Below, in pieces: positions 1 to 9,310 of a stretch of DNA of 64,000 bases. A program made the position numbers and the translations under genes. The notes beneath the pieces were generated by a model that worked only from the letters and a program-made list of their open reading frames with translations, was not told the origin of the DNA and made no database searches. This stretch comes from Mucilaginibacter phenanthrenivorans (GTDB taxonomy: Bacteria > Bacteroidota > Bacteroidia > Sphingobacteriales > Sphingobacteriaceae): NCBI RefSeq assembly GCF_024721155.1, contig NZ_JAHVAP010000018.1, forward strand, positions 79,156 to 143,155, in the 5' to 3' direction. The stretch's first letter is position 1; each line of letters begins with the position of its first letter.

Positions 1-1
1 T

Positions 2-304
2 CGCTTTAATATTGAAGCGCTGGAGGACCTGGAGGTGCTGCAATCAACCAATGCTCAAATTGAGGAGTATCTTAAGCAGATCCCTGCCTTTTCAGCGATG
101 GCAAACGTAATCAGTCAAAATTACACCATTGCAAACCAGAAAAGAATGCAGGCCGCTATGAGCTATACAGCTGAAGAGCGTTACGAGGATCTGGTCAGCA
201 ATTATCCGCAATTTCTGCAGCGGTTCCCGCAAAACATGATCGCTTCCTACCTGGGTTTGTCCCCGGAAACTTTGAGCAGGCTGAAGAAAAACTCTTTTAA
301 ATAA
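2..304 (+). CDS. Crp/Fnr family transcriptional regulator, C-terminal part (5' end outside window)
   Basis: The reading frame is open from base 2 of the window, so this is the last 100 residues of a longer gene whose start lies upstream; the GTG at 35 is an internal codon. The visible part has the composition of the C-terminal half of Bacteroidota Crp/Fnr regulators: a helical segment around YEDLVSNYPQFLQRFPQ followed by a helix-turn-helix ending IASYLGLSPETLSRLKK, which is the DNA-recognition region of this family. The cyclic-nucleotide-binding fold is not visible. Such regulators often sit next to an SDR oxidoreductase in this phylum, as here (350 bases upstream of it), which suggests but does not prove that it controls the neighbour. 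Confidence 0.85.
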   Translation, partial: RFNIEALEDLEVLQSTNAQIEEYLKQIPAFSAMANVISQNYTIANQKRMQAAMSYTAEERYEDLVSNYPQFLQRFPQNMIASYLGLSPETLSRLKKNSFK

Positions 305-654
305 GCGCCCGGCTGTTCAATTGCCGCTTCCGAAGCCCCTATCGATAGATCTTCTTTAATATAAAAAAGTGCTCAACAACGCAAAATATGCCGTTGTGAT
401 CTTTCTGGCTTTTTACTTCCCGGGTTTTTTCTCGAGACCTTAAGGTGCTATTTTACAATTTGTTACCGGGTAAATGTGATTTAGGTCATCACCCTGGATT
501 GACTTATATCAAGCGTATTTAATGATTCACGTCAACACACAGCCCGTTAAAGTACAGCATCTTTGGATATAATTCAGAACGGAAAAATCCCGGAGAATTT
601 GAAATCAAAAGATTGAATGGATCTCAAGAAAAAAAGCATTAATAAATAGAAATA
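305..654. other. Intergenic region between the Crp/Fnr gene and the SDR gene
   Basis: No credible gene is seen in these 350 bases. They are AT-rich with several short T runs. No perfect TAnnTTTG promoter element was found. The stretch just before the SDR start (about 620-654) is A-rich, as is usual for translation starts in this phylum. Confidence 0.6.
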
Positions 655-1332
655 ATGAGTAAATTAAAAAATAAAGTAGCAGTAGTTACCGGTGCTTCAA
701 AAGGAATAGGTGCAGCTATCGCAAAGCATTTTGCGGCAGCGGGCGCAAAGGTAGTTGTAAATTATGCCTCGAGTAAAGAAGGCGCGGATAAAGTGGTTAA
801 AGCGATAACCGACAATGGAGGCGCAGCCATTGCGGTACAGGCCGATGTATCGAATGAGGCCGATGTAACCAGGCTGTTTGACGAAACCCGGAAAGCCTTC
901 GGTGGGCTGGATATACTGGTCAACAACGCAGTTTACCAGGGATACGCCCCGATAGAATTGATCGCAGCAGAAACTTTTCATAACAGTTTAATCAGTTCAG
1001 GCGCGAGCAAAATGCCCCTTCCGGGCGCTTCCCTGTACTCCGCTTCTAAAGCGGCATTAGATGCGATAACGATCGCCTTGTCGAAGGAACTGGGTGCAAA
1101 GAACGTTCGTATCAATTCTATTTTGCCGGGCGCTACGGAAACAGAAGGTGCAACCGCAGCGGGGGTGACCGCCGGCAGCGAGTACGAAAAAATGTTTGTT
1201 GCCAATACACCGCTTGGTCGCAGAGGGCAGCCCGAAGATATTGCAAAGGCTGCGGTATTTCTTGCTTCCGATGATGCGGCCTGGATCACTGGAGAGCAAA
1301 TTTCCGTTTCGGGTGGGATGTATGGGTTTTAA
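655..1332 (+). CDS. SDR family NAD(P)-dependent oxidoreductase with an internal deletion
   Basis: Short-chain dehydrogenase/reductase: a cytosolic NAD(P)-dependent oxidoreductase of Rossmann fold, substrate unknown. The nucleotide-binding motif TGASKGIG is at residues 12-19, the adenine-ring aspartate region QADVS at 62-66, the catalytic serine in ISSGAS at about 114-115, and the catalytic YxxxK (YSASK) at 128-132. The end has the family signature ITGEQISVSGG. At 225 residues it is about 20-25 short of the usual 245-250. The gap falls between AETFHN (105-110) and SLISSGAS (111-118), where relatives have the helix with a conserved Asn and the strand leading to the active-site serine. NNAG is also altered to NNAV. 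The frame is kept. The enzyme may be inactive or altered, or this may be a recent in-frame deletion. ATG at 655 gives the standard N-terminus. Confidence 0.85.
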   Translation: MSKLKNKVAVVTGASKGIGAAIAKHFAAAGAKVVVNYASSKEGADKVVKAITDNGGAAIAVQADVSNEADVTRLFDETRKAFGGLDILVNNAVYQGYAPIELIAAETFHNSLISSGASKMPLPGASLYSASKAALDAITIALSKELGAKNVRINSILPGATETEGATAAGVTAGSEYEKMFVANTPLGRRGQPEDIAKAAVFLASDDAAWITGEQISVSGGMYGF

Positions 1333-1354
1333 AATATCCCGATTGAAATTAATG

Positions 1355-1387
1355 AAGCGCCTCCCGGGATTTCCGGGAGGCGCTTTT
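1355..1387 (+). terminator. Rho-independent terminator after the SDR gene
   Basis: A 13-bp perfect inverted repeat (arms 1355-1367 and 1373-1385, AAGCGCCTCCCGG) with a 5-base loop runs into TTTT. It lies 22 bases after the SDR stop codon. Confidence 0.85.
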
Positions 1388-1525
1388 GTTTGCTATTATT
1401 GTTCCGCCGGTTCCCGCTTGACAGGCAGATTTAATAGCTCAAAAACTTTAACAATTTAAAGGGTTTAATGTTAAGCAATTATTGCGTTAATGTAAACGCC
1501 TTTAAACAGGGTATAAGTTACCGGT

Positions 1526-2227
1526 ATGGTTATGAAAATAAGCAAGTGTACAAGGGTAATCAATGCGTTATTTGTTCTGCAAATATTTGTTAGTATCACC
1601 TTTGCAGGGAACGTTTTTGGGCAGGTAAAAACAGAAGAGCAACCCAAAACCCCGGAACAGACAAAAACCACTACACAAGTAAAGGTACAGGCAGCGCAGG
1701 TAAATAACTTTGTGCAGCGGTTTGACGATAAATTTTTGATCAACCTTGCTTTGAAGCGCGATGACAGCGAAACAAAAAAGATGCTGTTTTTATCTAATTC
1801 ACTTACTTATGTTTCCTATAGCATACCTGTGGCATTAATGGTTGGCGGGGTAGTAAGGCACGATAGCGAGATGCGCCAAAACGCGTTATATGTGGGCAGC
1901 AGCGCAGCCATAACTTTCGGCACTACTATGTTAATGAAAACCATATTTAAGCGCCGCCGGCCGTTTGTGCAAAATTTAAAAATCGTGGCGGTTTACAATG
2001 CCGGCAGTACTTCGTTCCCTTCGGGGCATACATCAACAAGCTTTGCAGTCGCAACGGCATTATCAAGGGCGTATCCCAAATGGTACGTGATCGTTCCTTC
2101 GTATTTATGGGCAGGGTCAGTAGGGTACTCGCGGATGTACCTGGGGGTTCATTACCCCAGCGATGTTTTTGGCGGGGCCGTATTAGGCACTACCACCTCG
2201 TGGTTATTAAAGCCGGCTTTTAAATAA
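1526..2227 (+). CDS. PAP2 family phosphatase, membrane-associated
   Basis: Type 2 phosphatidic-acid phosphatase superfamily, likely dephosphorylating a lipid phosphate or undecaprenyl pyrophosphate on the outer face of the inner membrane. All three family motifs are present: KxxxxxxRP (KTIFKRRRP), PSGH (SFPSGHTS) and SRxxxxxHxxxD (SRMYLGVHYPSD). An N-terminal hydrophobic signal (about residues 10-33, ending VFGQ) is followed by a Gln/Thr/Lys-rich linker and then the hydrophobic phosphatase core. The second in-frame ATG at 1532 (MKISKC) is an equally good start. It stands alone: terminator upstream, and an 80-base gap before the next same-strand gene, so co-transcription with the metallophosphoesterase is possible. 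Confidence 0.9.
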   Translation: MVMKISKCTRVINALFVLQIFVSITFAGNVFGQVKTEEQPKTPEQTKTTTQVKVQAAQVNNFVQRFDDKFLINLALKRDDSETKKMLFLSNSLTYVSYSIPVALMVGGVVRHDSEMRQNALYVGSSAAITFGTTMLMKTIFKRRRPFVQNLKIVAVYNAGSTSFPSGHTSTSFAVATALSRAYPKWYVIVPSYLWAGSVGYSRMYLGVHYPSDVFGGAVLGTTTSWLLKPAFK

Positions 2228-2307
2228 TTGCACATTTTTTACAATTTTAAAATATTCCGCTCTTTCAATCGTCCGCACTGATATACTAGTATTGCATTCT
2301 TATTAAA

Positions 2308-3492
2308 ATGGCTAAAAGACTTCCCTTAATTATTCTCCTCTGGCTTTGTACCGACCTTTATTTTTACCAGGCTATACACACATTAACAGGCGCCGCCGAT
2401 TATTTATGGATCTATTGGGTAATCGACCTCGTGCTGATGGGCGGCCTGGCCGCGGTGATCTTTGTGCGGCGTGGCTCTCAAACACAGCAAACGCTGATCA
2501 CCTGGGTGATGGGATTGATGCTATTGGCATTTATTCCCCGCTTATTGGCAGTTCCTGTTTTACTTGTTGAAGATATCTCGCGCTTGTTTCGTGGCTTTCC
2601 GCCAAGGCAAGTTTGGGTGAGTGAACTGGCATTAGGTGTTTCTGCTGTTATGTTCCTGGTGGTGCTGTTTGGCATTACGCGGGGGCGGCATTTTTATCGG
2701 TTGCGGCGCGAAACCATCTGGTTCCCGGATCTGCCGGAAGCTTTCGATGGCTTCACGATCACGCAGATTACTGACGTGCATTCCGGCAGCTTTACCAATG
2801 CAGCAGGCGTACAGAAAGGGCTCGACCTGGTGAACGATCAGCAAAGTGACGTCATCTTATTTACCGGCGACCTGGTTAATAACAAGGCCTCGGAAATGGA
2901 TCAATGGATCCCGGCATTCGCAGGGCTGAGGGCTCCGACGGGCAAATTTTCTATCCTGGGCAACCATGATTACGGAGATTATATTCAATGGGAAAGTGCG
3001 GAGGCCAAGCAGGCAAATTTAAAGCGGTTAAAACAAGTTCATTCCGAGATCGGGTTCCGTTTGCTGCTTGACGAAGCGGTAACGCTCAAAAAAGACGATC
3101 AATCTATCGAATTGATCGGGGTGGAAAACTGGGGTAAAGGCGGCTTTCACAAGTACGGCGACCTGGAAAAAGCCACCGCCCGCGTGCCGGGCGACGCCTT
3201 CAAGGTACTCATGTCGCACGACCCTTCACACTGGGAAGGCGTAACGCTGGAACATGAGCAGCACATCCACCTAACGCTGTCGGGGCATACCCACGGCATG
3301 CAGTTCGGCATTGATTTTTTAGGAATTAAGTGGAGCCCTATCCAATATGTTTACAAGCAATGGGCCGGGCTTTACCAAAACGCAGGGCGGTACCTGTATG
3401 TTAACCGCGGGTTTGGATTTTTAGGATTGAAGGGCCGAATAGGTATGTGGCCCGAAGTCGCGGTGATCACTTTAAAACGGGGCAGCAGATAA
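2308..3492 (+). CDS. Membrane-anchored metallophosphoesterase (YkuE/YaeI-like)
   Basis: Calcineurin-like metallophosphoesterase with an N-terminal membrane domain. Residues 1 to about 130 hold three or four hydrophobic segments. The catalytic domain follows with all metal-binding motifs in order: DxH (ITDVHSG), GD (FTGDLVNN), GNHD (LGNHDYGD), an H in LMSHDP, and GHTH (LSGHTHGMQFG). This arrangement matches the YkuE/YaeI group, some of which act on UDP-2,3-diacylglucosamine or other phospholipids; the substrate here cannot be told. Length of 394 aa is normal for the membrane-anchored form. The coding end runs directly into a dispersed intergenic repeat. Confidence 0.92.
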   Translation: MAKRLPLIILLWLCTDLYFYQAIHTLTGAADYLWIYWVIDLVLMGGLAAVIFVRRGSQTQQTLITWVMGLMLLAFIPRLLAVPVLLVEDISRLFRGFPPRQVWVSELALGVSAVMFLVVLFGITRGRHFYRLRRETIWFPDLPEAFDGFTITQITDVHSGSFTNAAGVQKGLDLVNDQQSDVILFTGDLVNNKASEMDQWIPAFAGLRAPTGKFSILGNHDYGDYIQWESAEAKQANLKRLKQVHSEIGFRLLLDEAVTLKKDDQSIELIGVENWGKGGFHKYGDLEKATARVPGDAFKVLMSHDPSHWEGVTLEHEQHIHLTLSGHTHGMQFGIDFLGIKWSPIQYVYKQWAGLYQNAGRYLYVNRGFGFLGLKGRIGMWPEVAVITLKRGSR

Positions 3493-3640
3493 AATGAAAA
3501 GCTGAAGGCCTTTTGTGTATGCCGCTGGTTCATGCGGCCCGCTTACAGTATCGCTTTTGCAATGTAGGTGGCGTTTTTGTTTACAGGCAAGCAGAATGCT
3601 TGTTATATTTTAGGTCGAAGTTGCTAAACTTCGACCAGTG
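3481..3640 (+). repeat. Dispersed repeat family A, copy 1 (ends in a 24-base palindrome)
   Basis: About 160 bases, starting in the last codons of the metallophosphoesterase, recur with modest divergence at 18086-18246, and the last 55 bases recur almost exactly at 11769-11823. The 3' end contains a perfect hairpin at 3613-3636: arms GGTCGAAGTT / AACTTCGACC around the loop GCTA. All copies are intergenic and lie at or near gene 3' ends. This looks like a REP/BIME-type element. Confidence 0.85.
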
Positions 3641-3653
3641 AGGGTATCTATAT

Positions 3654-3948
3654 CGTCATTGCGAGGAACGAAGCAAACTCTGCGCAGGACAATCAACGGA
3701 CCTTAATTTCGGTGGGACCTTACGGCCGCTGTTTGGTCGCCACAATGCTATTGCTCCCTGATTTGCATGTGTAGAGGTTGCTTCGTTCCTCGCAATGACG
3801 CGCGGGGGAGCCTTTGCGCAGGACAATCAACGGACCTTAATTTCAGTGGGACCTTACGGCCGCTGTTTGGTTGCCACAATGCTATTGCTCCCTGATTTGC
3901 ATGTGTAGAGGTTGCTTCGTTCCTCGCAATGACGCGCGGAGGAGGGAC
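3654..3948. repeat. REP-like inverted repeat with a 134-bp tandem duplication
   Basis: A left arm at 3654-3676 (CGTCATTGCGAGGAACGAAG and on) is the reverse complement of right arms at 3778-3800 and 3912-3934. A unit of 134 bases beginning TGCGCAGGAC is repeated head to tail (3681-3814, 3815-3948) with few differences, so the right arm exists twice. The same arms recur at 23465-23701 and in variant form at 63831-64000. Translated, these arms give the spurious peptides RHCEERSN and RNEA. Confidence 0.9.
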
Positions 3949-4080
3949 AGTATGTTCAATGAAATACTTATAGTTCGATCGCTTTTGCCGCAAGTATTAC
4001 GCTTGTGGTCCGCATTCAGGCAGTCCGCTGAATCAGGAATGATAAGGTTCGCTTTTTAGGCAATAAATAAGTATCGGTAC

Positions 4081-4110
4081 AAAAAAAGTACCCCGGAATA
4101 CCCGGGGTAC
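4081..4110 (-). terminator. Terminator of the susC-susD transcript
   Basis: On the minus strand a 9-bp stem (GTACCCCGG with CCGGGGTAC) is followed by seven T. It lies about 145 bases past the SusD stop codon, in the right orientation for it. Confidence 0.8.
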
Positions 4111-4136
4111 TTAACTAAAACGGCGCAAGGCCAGGT

Positions 4137-4170
4137 AAAGCGTCCGTCCGCGCCTACGGCGGACGCTTTT
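4137..4170. terminator. Second hairpin downstream of susD, possibly bidirectional
   Basis: Arms GCGTCCG (4140-4146) and CGGACGC (4160-4166) are flanked by AAA on the left and TTTT on the right, so it can act in either direction. It sits between the susD stop and the stronger terminator at 4081-4110. Confidence 0.5.
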
Positions 4171-4255
4171 ATTAACTATTAACTGATTTCATTTACGTAT
4201 GAAAAAACGAAAAGAACGAAGCGTAGTAGCAGTTCGCATGGAGCCGATATAATTT

Positions 4256-5734
4256 TTACCAACCCGGATTTTGCGTTAAATTTTTATTTAGCGTCAAATC
4301 GTAAGGCGGTATTGCCCATACAAACTTATTATCATCAGGTGCAATGGTTAAGTCGATGCCCTGGGGTATAAGAACATCTTTATTCTGCGGAGCGCCTCTT
4401 GTGAAGCCCAGGTGCCAGCGTTTAAGGTCGTCCAAACGGAAGCCTTCAAATGCCAGTTCCCGTGTTCTTTCGCTCCTGATAGAATCTGTTAAGGCAGTTC
4501 CGGTGGCGTTAATGGTACTTCCGCCCACACGTGCAGCATGTAATAAATTAAGGTATTTTGCAGCATTCCCGGGATCTTTCTTGCCGTCAGCGGCTTCTGC
4601 AGCTATCAGGTACATTTCGCCGATACGAAATACCTTTGACGCATTCACGTATTTGGAGATTGCGCCGGCAGTGTTAAATGCGGGATTACCCGGATATTTA
4701 TTTATCAAATTGAGGTTAGTTTTAACACTGTTTATGCTTACATTAAGATTGGCGAAATAAGTAGCCTTGCGAATATCAGCATTGTTGTACATACCAATTA
4801 CTGTTTTGGTTGGAACGTATGACGGATCATAAGCCTTGGTAGCATTCAAATAATTCAAAAAAGTTGAATTACCGCCATTGAGCTCGCTTACGCTGGCAAA
4901 GCATTGATAAATATCTTCCTGTACACCATCGTTATACCAATAGTTTTGCAGGTCGGCCAAATTACTAACCAGGGGATAGGTGCCACTGCCTATTAATTTA
5001 GTGGCGGCGGCGTAAGCCCCGGCATAATCATGCATGTGCAGCCTTACCCTTGCTTCTAACGCGGTAGCCACATCAATGTTAAAGGTATTTGCCCCTGGCG
5101 TACCGGCAACATTTGCCAGCAAGCCTTTGGCTGTATTGATATCCGAGAGCATCTGATCATAAATGGCCTTAACGCTTGCCCTGGCAGGCAGCGCATTTAC
5201 ATCATAGGTTAAAACCAGGGGAACACCAGGGTTTGCAGCGGCACTGGCATCGTCGTCATAAGCTTTGCCATACCTCAATATTAATGAGTGATAGTAAAAG
5301 GCCCTTGCCAGGTAAAGATCACCTGTATATTGGTTCAATTTAGCCGCATCTGCCGCACTGCTTGTTTTAATGGTTTTAAACCCTGCAATAGCAATGTTAA
5401 GCTGGAGGATATTAGAGTAATTGTTCCATGTGCCGGATACATCGCCCGCCTGGAGAAACGCTCCCCATTTGTATACATCGGTATTGTTATTACCGTTATC
5501 CGAGGTGATGTTTAACTGATCGGCCTGTATATCGGTCACGGCGCTTGCAAGGGCCTGGGCCCCTCTGAAATTTGAATAAGTGCCTGCATCCCATTTTGAT
5601 GCATCGCTTATTGAAGCAAAAGCAGAACCCTGATCAATTGCATCATACGGATGTATTTTGCTGACTTTTTTGCAGGCTGAAATAACCGTAAAGATCATTA
5701 GCCCCGCCATAAAATATATATTATATCTTTTCAT
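4256..5734 (-). CDS. RagB/SusD family nutrient-uptake lipoprotein
   Basis: Outer-membrane surface lipoprotein that binds glycans or other oligomers and hands them to the paired SusC channel. The N-terminus is a lipoprotein signal with lipobox VISAC (Cys about residue 20). The body shows SusD hallmarks: an early helical repeat region with YNNYSNILQLNIAI, then AEARVRLHMHDYAGAYAAATKLI, and the C-terminal EGFRLDDLKRWHLG motif, which is highly typical of the family. Length of 492 aa is normal. It starts 30 bases after the susC stop on the same strand and so forms one operon with it. No glycoside hydrolase, lyase or sulfatase follows, so the substrate cannot be inferred from neighbours. Confidence 0.95.
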   Translation of the reverse strand: MKRYNIYFMAGLMIFTVISACKKVSKIHPYDAIDQGSAFASISDASKWDAGTYSNFRGAQALASAVTDIQADQLNITSDNGNNNTDVYKWGAFLQAGDVSGTWNNYSNILQLNIAIAGFKTIKTSSAADAAKLNQYTGDLYLARAFYYHSLILRYGKAYDDDASAAANPGVPLVLTYDVNALPARASVKAIYDQMLSDINTAKGLLANVAGTPGANTFNIDVATALEARVRLHMHDYAGAYAAATKLIGSGTYPLVSNLADLQNYWYNDGVQEDIYQCFASVSELNGGNSTFLNYLNATKAYDPSYVPTKTVIGMYNNADIRKATYFANLNVSINSVKTNLNLINKYPGNPAFNTAGAISKYVNASKVFRIGEMYLIAAEAADGKKDPGNAAKYLNLLHAARVGGSTINATGTALTDSIRSERTRELAFEGFRLDDLKRWHLGFTRGAPQNKDVLIPQGIDLTIAPDDNKFVWAIPPYDLTLNKNLTQNPGW

Positions 5735-5764
5735 GTTTTTTTTATTTAAATTATAATCCAGCTA

Positions 5765-8700
5765 TTAAAGGGTTGCCCTGATACCGAACGAATATTGTTT
5801 AGTATCCGGGTATTCGCCATATGATAAGTTTGAATCAATTTCCGGATCGGGACCTGTGTATTTGGTAATAGTAAACAGGTTGCGCCCTTCCACGAAGAAC
5901 TTCACACCTTTTATAACCTTTGTATGGGCCAGGAGCGCATCAGGTAGTGTATAACTTAATGTAAGATCTTTTAACCGCATGAAGGATGCATTCTCTAGCA
6001 AGCTCGAATCAAACTGTGTCATCTGATAGTTATTAATATCAGGGAAACGTGCTACGTCACCGGGTTTTTTCCAGTAATTCTGTACATCTTTAAATGCGTT
6101 GAAGCCTACAGGATAAACATTTGCGTTTTGGAAATAATATCCGTCATTATTTATCAGGTGTTTGCCCAAAGCATAGTAAAACATTACCTGCAGGTCGAAA
6201 CCCTTATAACCGGCGTTAATGCCAAAGCTGCCTTGTGACGGTGCGTACTGGCTGATACCGGCGTTTTGCTGCAATGCATCGCTGTTATAATTGCTTGTTA
6301 CCGCTTTAGGATCTTTACGGGTAACGGATGGATCAGGGCCAGGCAAGTACCATTGAGGGGCGCCTGTTTGCGGATTAACCCCAGCCCACAATGGGAGGAA
6401 ATAGTTTACCGGCTGCCCTACTGTCCATGACAGTAAATAATCGGGTAGTGGGAAACTGCTCTTGCCATTGAATAATTTGGTAATTTTGTTATGCGTGATC
6501 TCAGTTTTCACGAAAAAGTTAAGATAGCCATTGTGTGCTCTATCCTTCCATAGATCGACTGAAAAATCAATATCGAGCCCTTTATTTACCAGGGTTACAG
6601 CATTTGTGAGGACGCCATACGGAAAGATAGTTGCTGAGTTAGGCGGAACTGCTGTTACGGGATATGGAATCGGCGCAAGTTCATTCGTTCCCTTATCGAT
6701 GTAATAAGAAAGATCAAGATGGAACCTGTCAAGCACAGACAAGTTTATTCCAAAAGTAGATTTCAGGTGCTGCTCCCACGTTAAATTTGGCGAGCCCGGG
6801 TTAGTTACATTATACCCCTTTTGATTATCATAGAGACCATTAGCCGATACCAGCGCAGGGCTTGTATAATTACCTATCTCGGAGTTTCCGGAGGTACCAA
6901 CATTTGCTTTTAACGTCAGGTTGTCAATCCATGAAACATTTCTTAAAAACTCCTCCTTCTTGGCTTCCCAGGCTAAACCGCCAGCCCAAAAGGTGGCCCG
7001 AAGGTGTCCGGGGCTAAACTTTGATGATTCATCATTACGTATGGAAGCTGTTGCATAATATTTTTCGTTAAAGTTATAGTCCAGTTTGCCGAAAAAAGAA
7101 TTATAAACATATTCCTGGTGAAAAGAGCCTATACCCCTTGGAGATGGTATGGTATTCCCCAGCAGCACTAAACGGTCGTCTGTTAACCCCTGGCCTGAAG
7201 CATTAAAACCATAATCGTCGCCATCTGAATATTCCTGGCCGGCAAGAGCGGTGATATGGTTTGCACCACCTACGGTAAATGCATATTCAGCTGTGTTGGT
7301 AAAAGTTTTTCTTGCATTTCTTTCATAACTCTGGCTATTTGTGCCAAGGGCGCTACCAACGCCAAGATACGAAGGCAGTACTATGCTTGATACTGTATAA
7401 TCGTAAGCATTAACACCCGCCTGAGACTTAAGGGTTAACCCGGTGATTGGTTTAACCTGGATATAGGCGGTTGGGTTAATGGTCAGCTTATCGTTGTTAA
7501 CCGGCTGTTCACTGGTATTATAAAAAGGATTGCGGCGACCGCCCCAGCCGGGTATAACAGTTGGATACGGTGTACCATCGGGTTGATAAGGGCTGATGTA
7601 GGGCGCAGCAAACATACTTAAGCCTCCGTTTGTACTGTTAGCAGTATACGGGTTGGTATGTGTAATGTCATAAACAAGTGAAAAATTTAAGCCAACCTGG
7701 ATCCATTTGTTTACCTGGGAGGTTACATTTGAACGCATATTGTAACGTTCATACCCCGAACCTGCAGCAATACCTGTAGAGGTGAGGTATCCGCCTGATA
7801 TATAATAGGTGGTTTTGCCGCCGCCGCCAGTTATTGACAAATCGTATTTTTGAGCCGGCGTATTGCTTCTGTAGTAGTATTTATACCATTTTGTATCCGC
7901 ATTCTTCACTGGTATTGCTGCCAAAGCATTGTCCAATTGCGCTTGAGTTTGCAGCCCGGAGCTTAAGTCAAAATTTATCAGTTCGTCTCTGTTCATGAAC
8001 TGTTTAAAAAACTTCAGGTCGGCAATGCTTGAGTAGCTGAACTGGCTGCCAAATGTAATGGTAGAGGGTTTATTGTACGAGCCTCGTTTGGTATTGATAA
8101 GAATAACGCCGTTTGAAGCTTGTGAACCATAAATAGACAGGGATGCAGCATCTTTTAAGATTTTCCAGTCAAGAATGTCATCAGGGTTTATGGTTAATAC
8201 TGTTGCCAGATCAATAGGAGAACCATCAAGAATCACGTAAGGGTCGGTACCTGCGAATAAAGAACCTAAACCATGGAGCCGTATAGAGGGCTGCTGCGAT
8301 GGTTCGCCTCCGTTTGACAAGATACTCAAACCCGGAACCCTGCCCTGCAGGGCGTCCAACGCGTTGGCTCCCGGTTTGTCTTGTGTATCCTTGCCCGAAA
8401 CTGTAACTACCGTTGATATGGCTCTTTCGGTCGCAGCATTCACCGTACCATAACTGCCTGAAACAACTACTTCGTTTAGTCCCAATGACTGCGGTTTTAA
8501 TTTAACCGTAATATTATTGGCAGTCGCCTTTACCTCCTGGGTAAAAAAGCTGACAAAGGAGATTTGCAACGTAGCACCTTCTTCAACCCCCTTTAGGGTA
8601 AACATGCCATTAACATCGGCAAAAGTGTTTAGCTTGGTGCCCTTAACCTTAATTGTTGCCCCCGGAAGCGGTAGTCCGGCTGTATCGAGAACCCTGCCGG

Positions 8701-9109
8701 TAACGGTAATTAGCTGCGCAGACACGGCGGCTTGTATATCAACTGCCGAGTCTCCTTCTTTTATAACAATTGAATTTTCATAAAAGGTGTAAACCAAAGG
8801 CAATCCCTGCAGGCAGGCTTTCATTACGTCATCCAGCGAGGAATTGTTAAAGTTTGCATTGATCTTTTGGTTGGCTTTAAGCTTGTTAGGCTGGTATAAT
8901 ACATCATGACCTGTTTGCTTTTTAATTTCCTTGAAAACCTGTTTAAGGGTTACTTCTTTTTTATTAAAGCTTACCCGTTGAGCAAAGGTTACGGCACTTA
9001 CCTGCATTAAGCTTACAATCAATAAAACAATAGTGAGTTTCATTATGAGCAGGAATTTTGTTATACGGCGTTGCAGCCAGCATAAAGAATTAGTATAAAT
9101 TTTATACAT
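5765..9109 (-). CDS. SusC/RagA family TonB-dependent transporter with STN domain
   Basis: Outer-membrane TonB-dependent channel for import of SusD-bound substrates. Domains in order: a long signal region (about 1-44, ending VTFAQ), an STN/secretin-like domain (about 48-120, beginning RVSFNKKEVTLKQVFKEIKK), a carboxypeptidase-D-like plug-in (about 134-210, VTGRVLDTAGLPLPGATIKV), the plug (about 225-345, with LQGRVPGLSILSNGG and VILDGSPI) and a beta-barrel ending YSFGIRATL. The STN domain is the mark of transporters that signal to a FecR/ECF-sigma pair, and such a pair lies just upstream in the same direction. The long N-terminus is typical of STN-containing SusC proteins, so the first ATG was kept. 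Confidence 0.96.
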   Translation of the reverse strand: MYKIYTNSLCWLQRRITKFLLIMKLTIVLLIVSLMQVSAVTFAQRVSFNKKEVTLKQVFKEIKKQTGHDVLYQPNKLKANQKINANFNNSSLDDVMKACLQGLPLVYTFYENSIVIKEGDSAVDIQAAVSAQLITVTGRVLDTAGLPLPGATIKVKGTKLNTFADVNGMFTLKGVEEGATLQISFVSFFTQEVKATANNITVKLKPQSLGLNEVVVSGSYGTVNAATERAISTVVTVSGKDTQDKPGANALDALQGRVPGLSILSNGGEPSQQPSIRLHGLGSLFAGTDPYVILDGSPIDLATVLTINPDDILDWKILKDAASLSIYGSQASNGVILINTKRGSYNKPSTITFGSQFSYSSIADLKFFKQFMNRDELINFDLSSGLQTQAQLDNALAAIPVKNADTKWYKYYYRSNTPAQKYDLSITGGGGKTTYYISGGYLTSTGIAAGSGYERYNMRSNVTSQVNKWIQVGLNFSLVYDITHTNPYTANSTNGGLSMFAAPYISPYQPDGTPYPTVIPGWGGRRNPFYNTSEQPVNNDKLTINPTAYIQVKPITGLTLKSQAGVNAYDYTVSSIVLPSYLGVGSALGTNSQSYERNARKTFTNTAEYAFTVGGANHITALAGQEYSDGDDYGFNASGQGLTDDRLVLLGNTIPSPRGIGSFHQEYVYNSFFGKLDYNFNEKYYATASIRNDESSKFSPGHLRATFWAGGLAWEAKKEEFLRNVSWIDNLTLKANVGTSGNSEIGNYTSPALVSANGLYDNQKGYNVTNPGSPNLTWEQHLKSTFGINLSVLDRFHLDLSYYIDKGTNELAPIPYPVTAVPPNSATIFPYGVLTNAVTLVNKGLDIDFSVDLWKDRAHNGYLNFFVKTEITHNKITKLFNGKSSFPLPDYLLSWTVGQPVNYFLPLWAGVNPQTGAPQWYLPGPDPSVTRKDPKAVTSNYNSDALQQNAGISQYAPSQGSFGINAGYKGFDLQVMFYYALGKHLINNDGYYFQNANVYPVGFNAFKDVQNYWKKPGDVARFPDINNYQMTQFDSSLLENASFMRLKDLTLSYTLPDALLAHTKVIKGVKFFVEGRNLFTITKYTGPDPEIDSNLSYGEYPDTKQYSFGIRATL

Positions 9110-9171
9110 TTGATTATCTGTTTAAATTAAAAATAGTAGTCAACACACTGTTCGGTTTGATCAGGTATTCT

Positions 9172-9196
9172 TCAGGGGTGTTCCAAGCACCCCTGA
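9172..9196. other. Hairpin in the leader between fecR and susC
   Basis: A 9-bp perfect inverted repeat (TCAGGGGTG with CACCCCTGA, 7-base loop) lies 63 bases before the susC start. The T run follows it only on the plus strand, so for the minus-strand genes it is a structured leader rather than a classical terminator. Confidence 0.4.
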
Positions 9197-9310
9197 TCTT
9201 TTTATTCTGATCACCGGTTGATTTTTACTGTTAAGCGTCTTCTTCCAGGTTTTTCATTTCGATTAAGTTTAGTTAGTAATTAATTTATTGTTGTTGTGAT
9301 AAGGTTCAGG

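Noticed and set aside
3748..4059. Open frames on both strands containing RNEATSTHANQ and similar peptides
   Set aside because: These are read-throughs of the REP-like inverted repeats.
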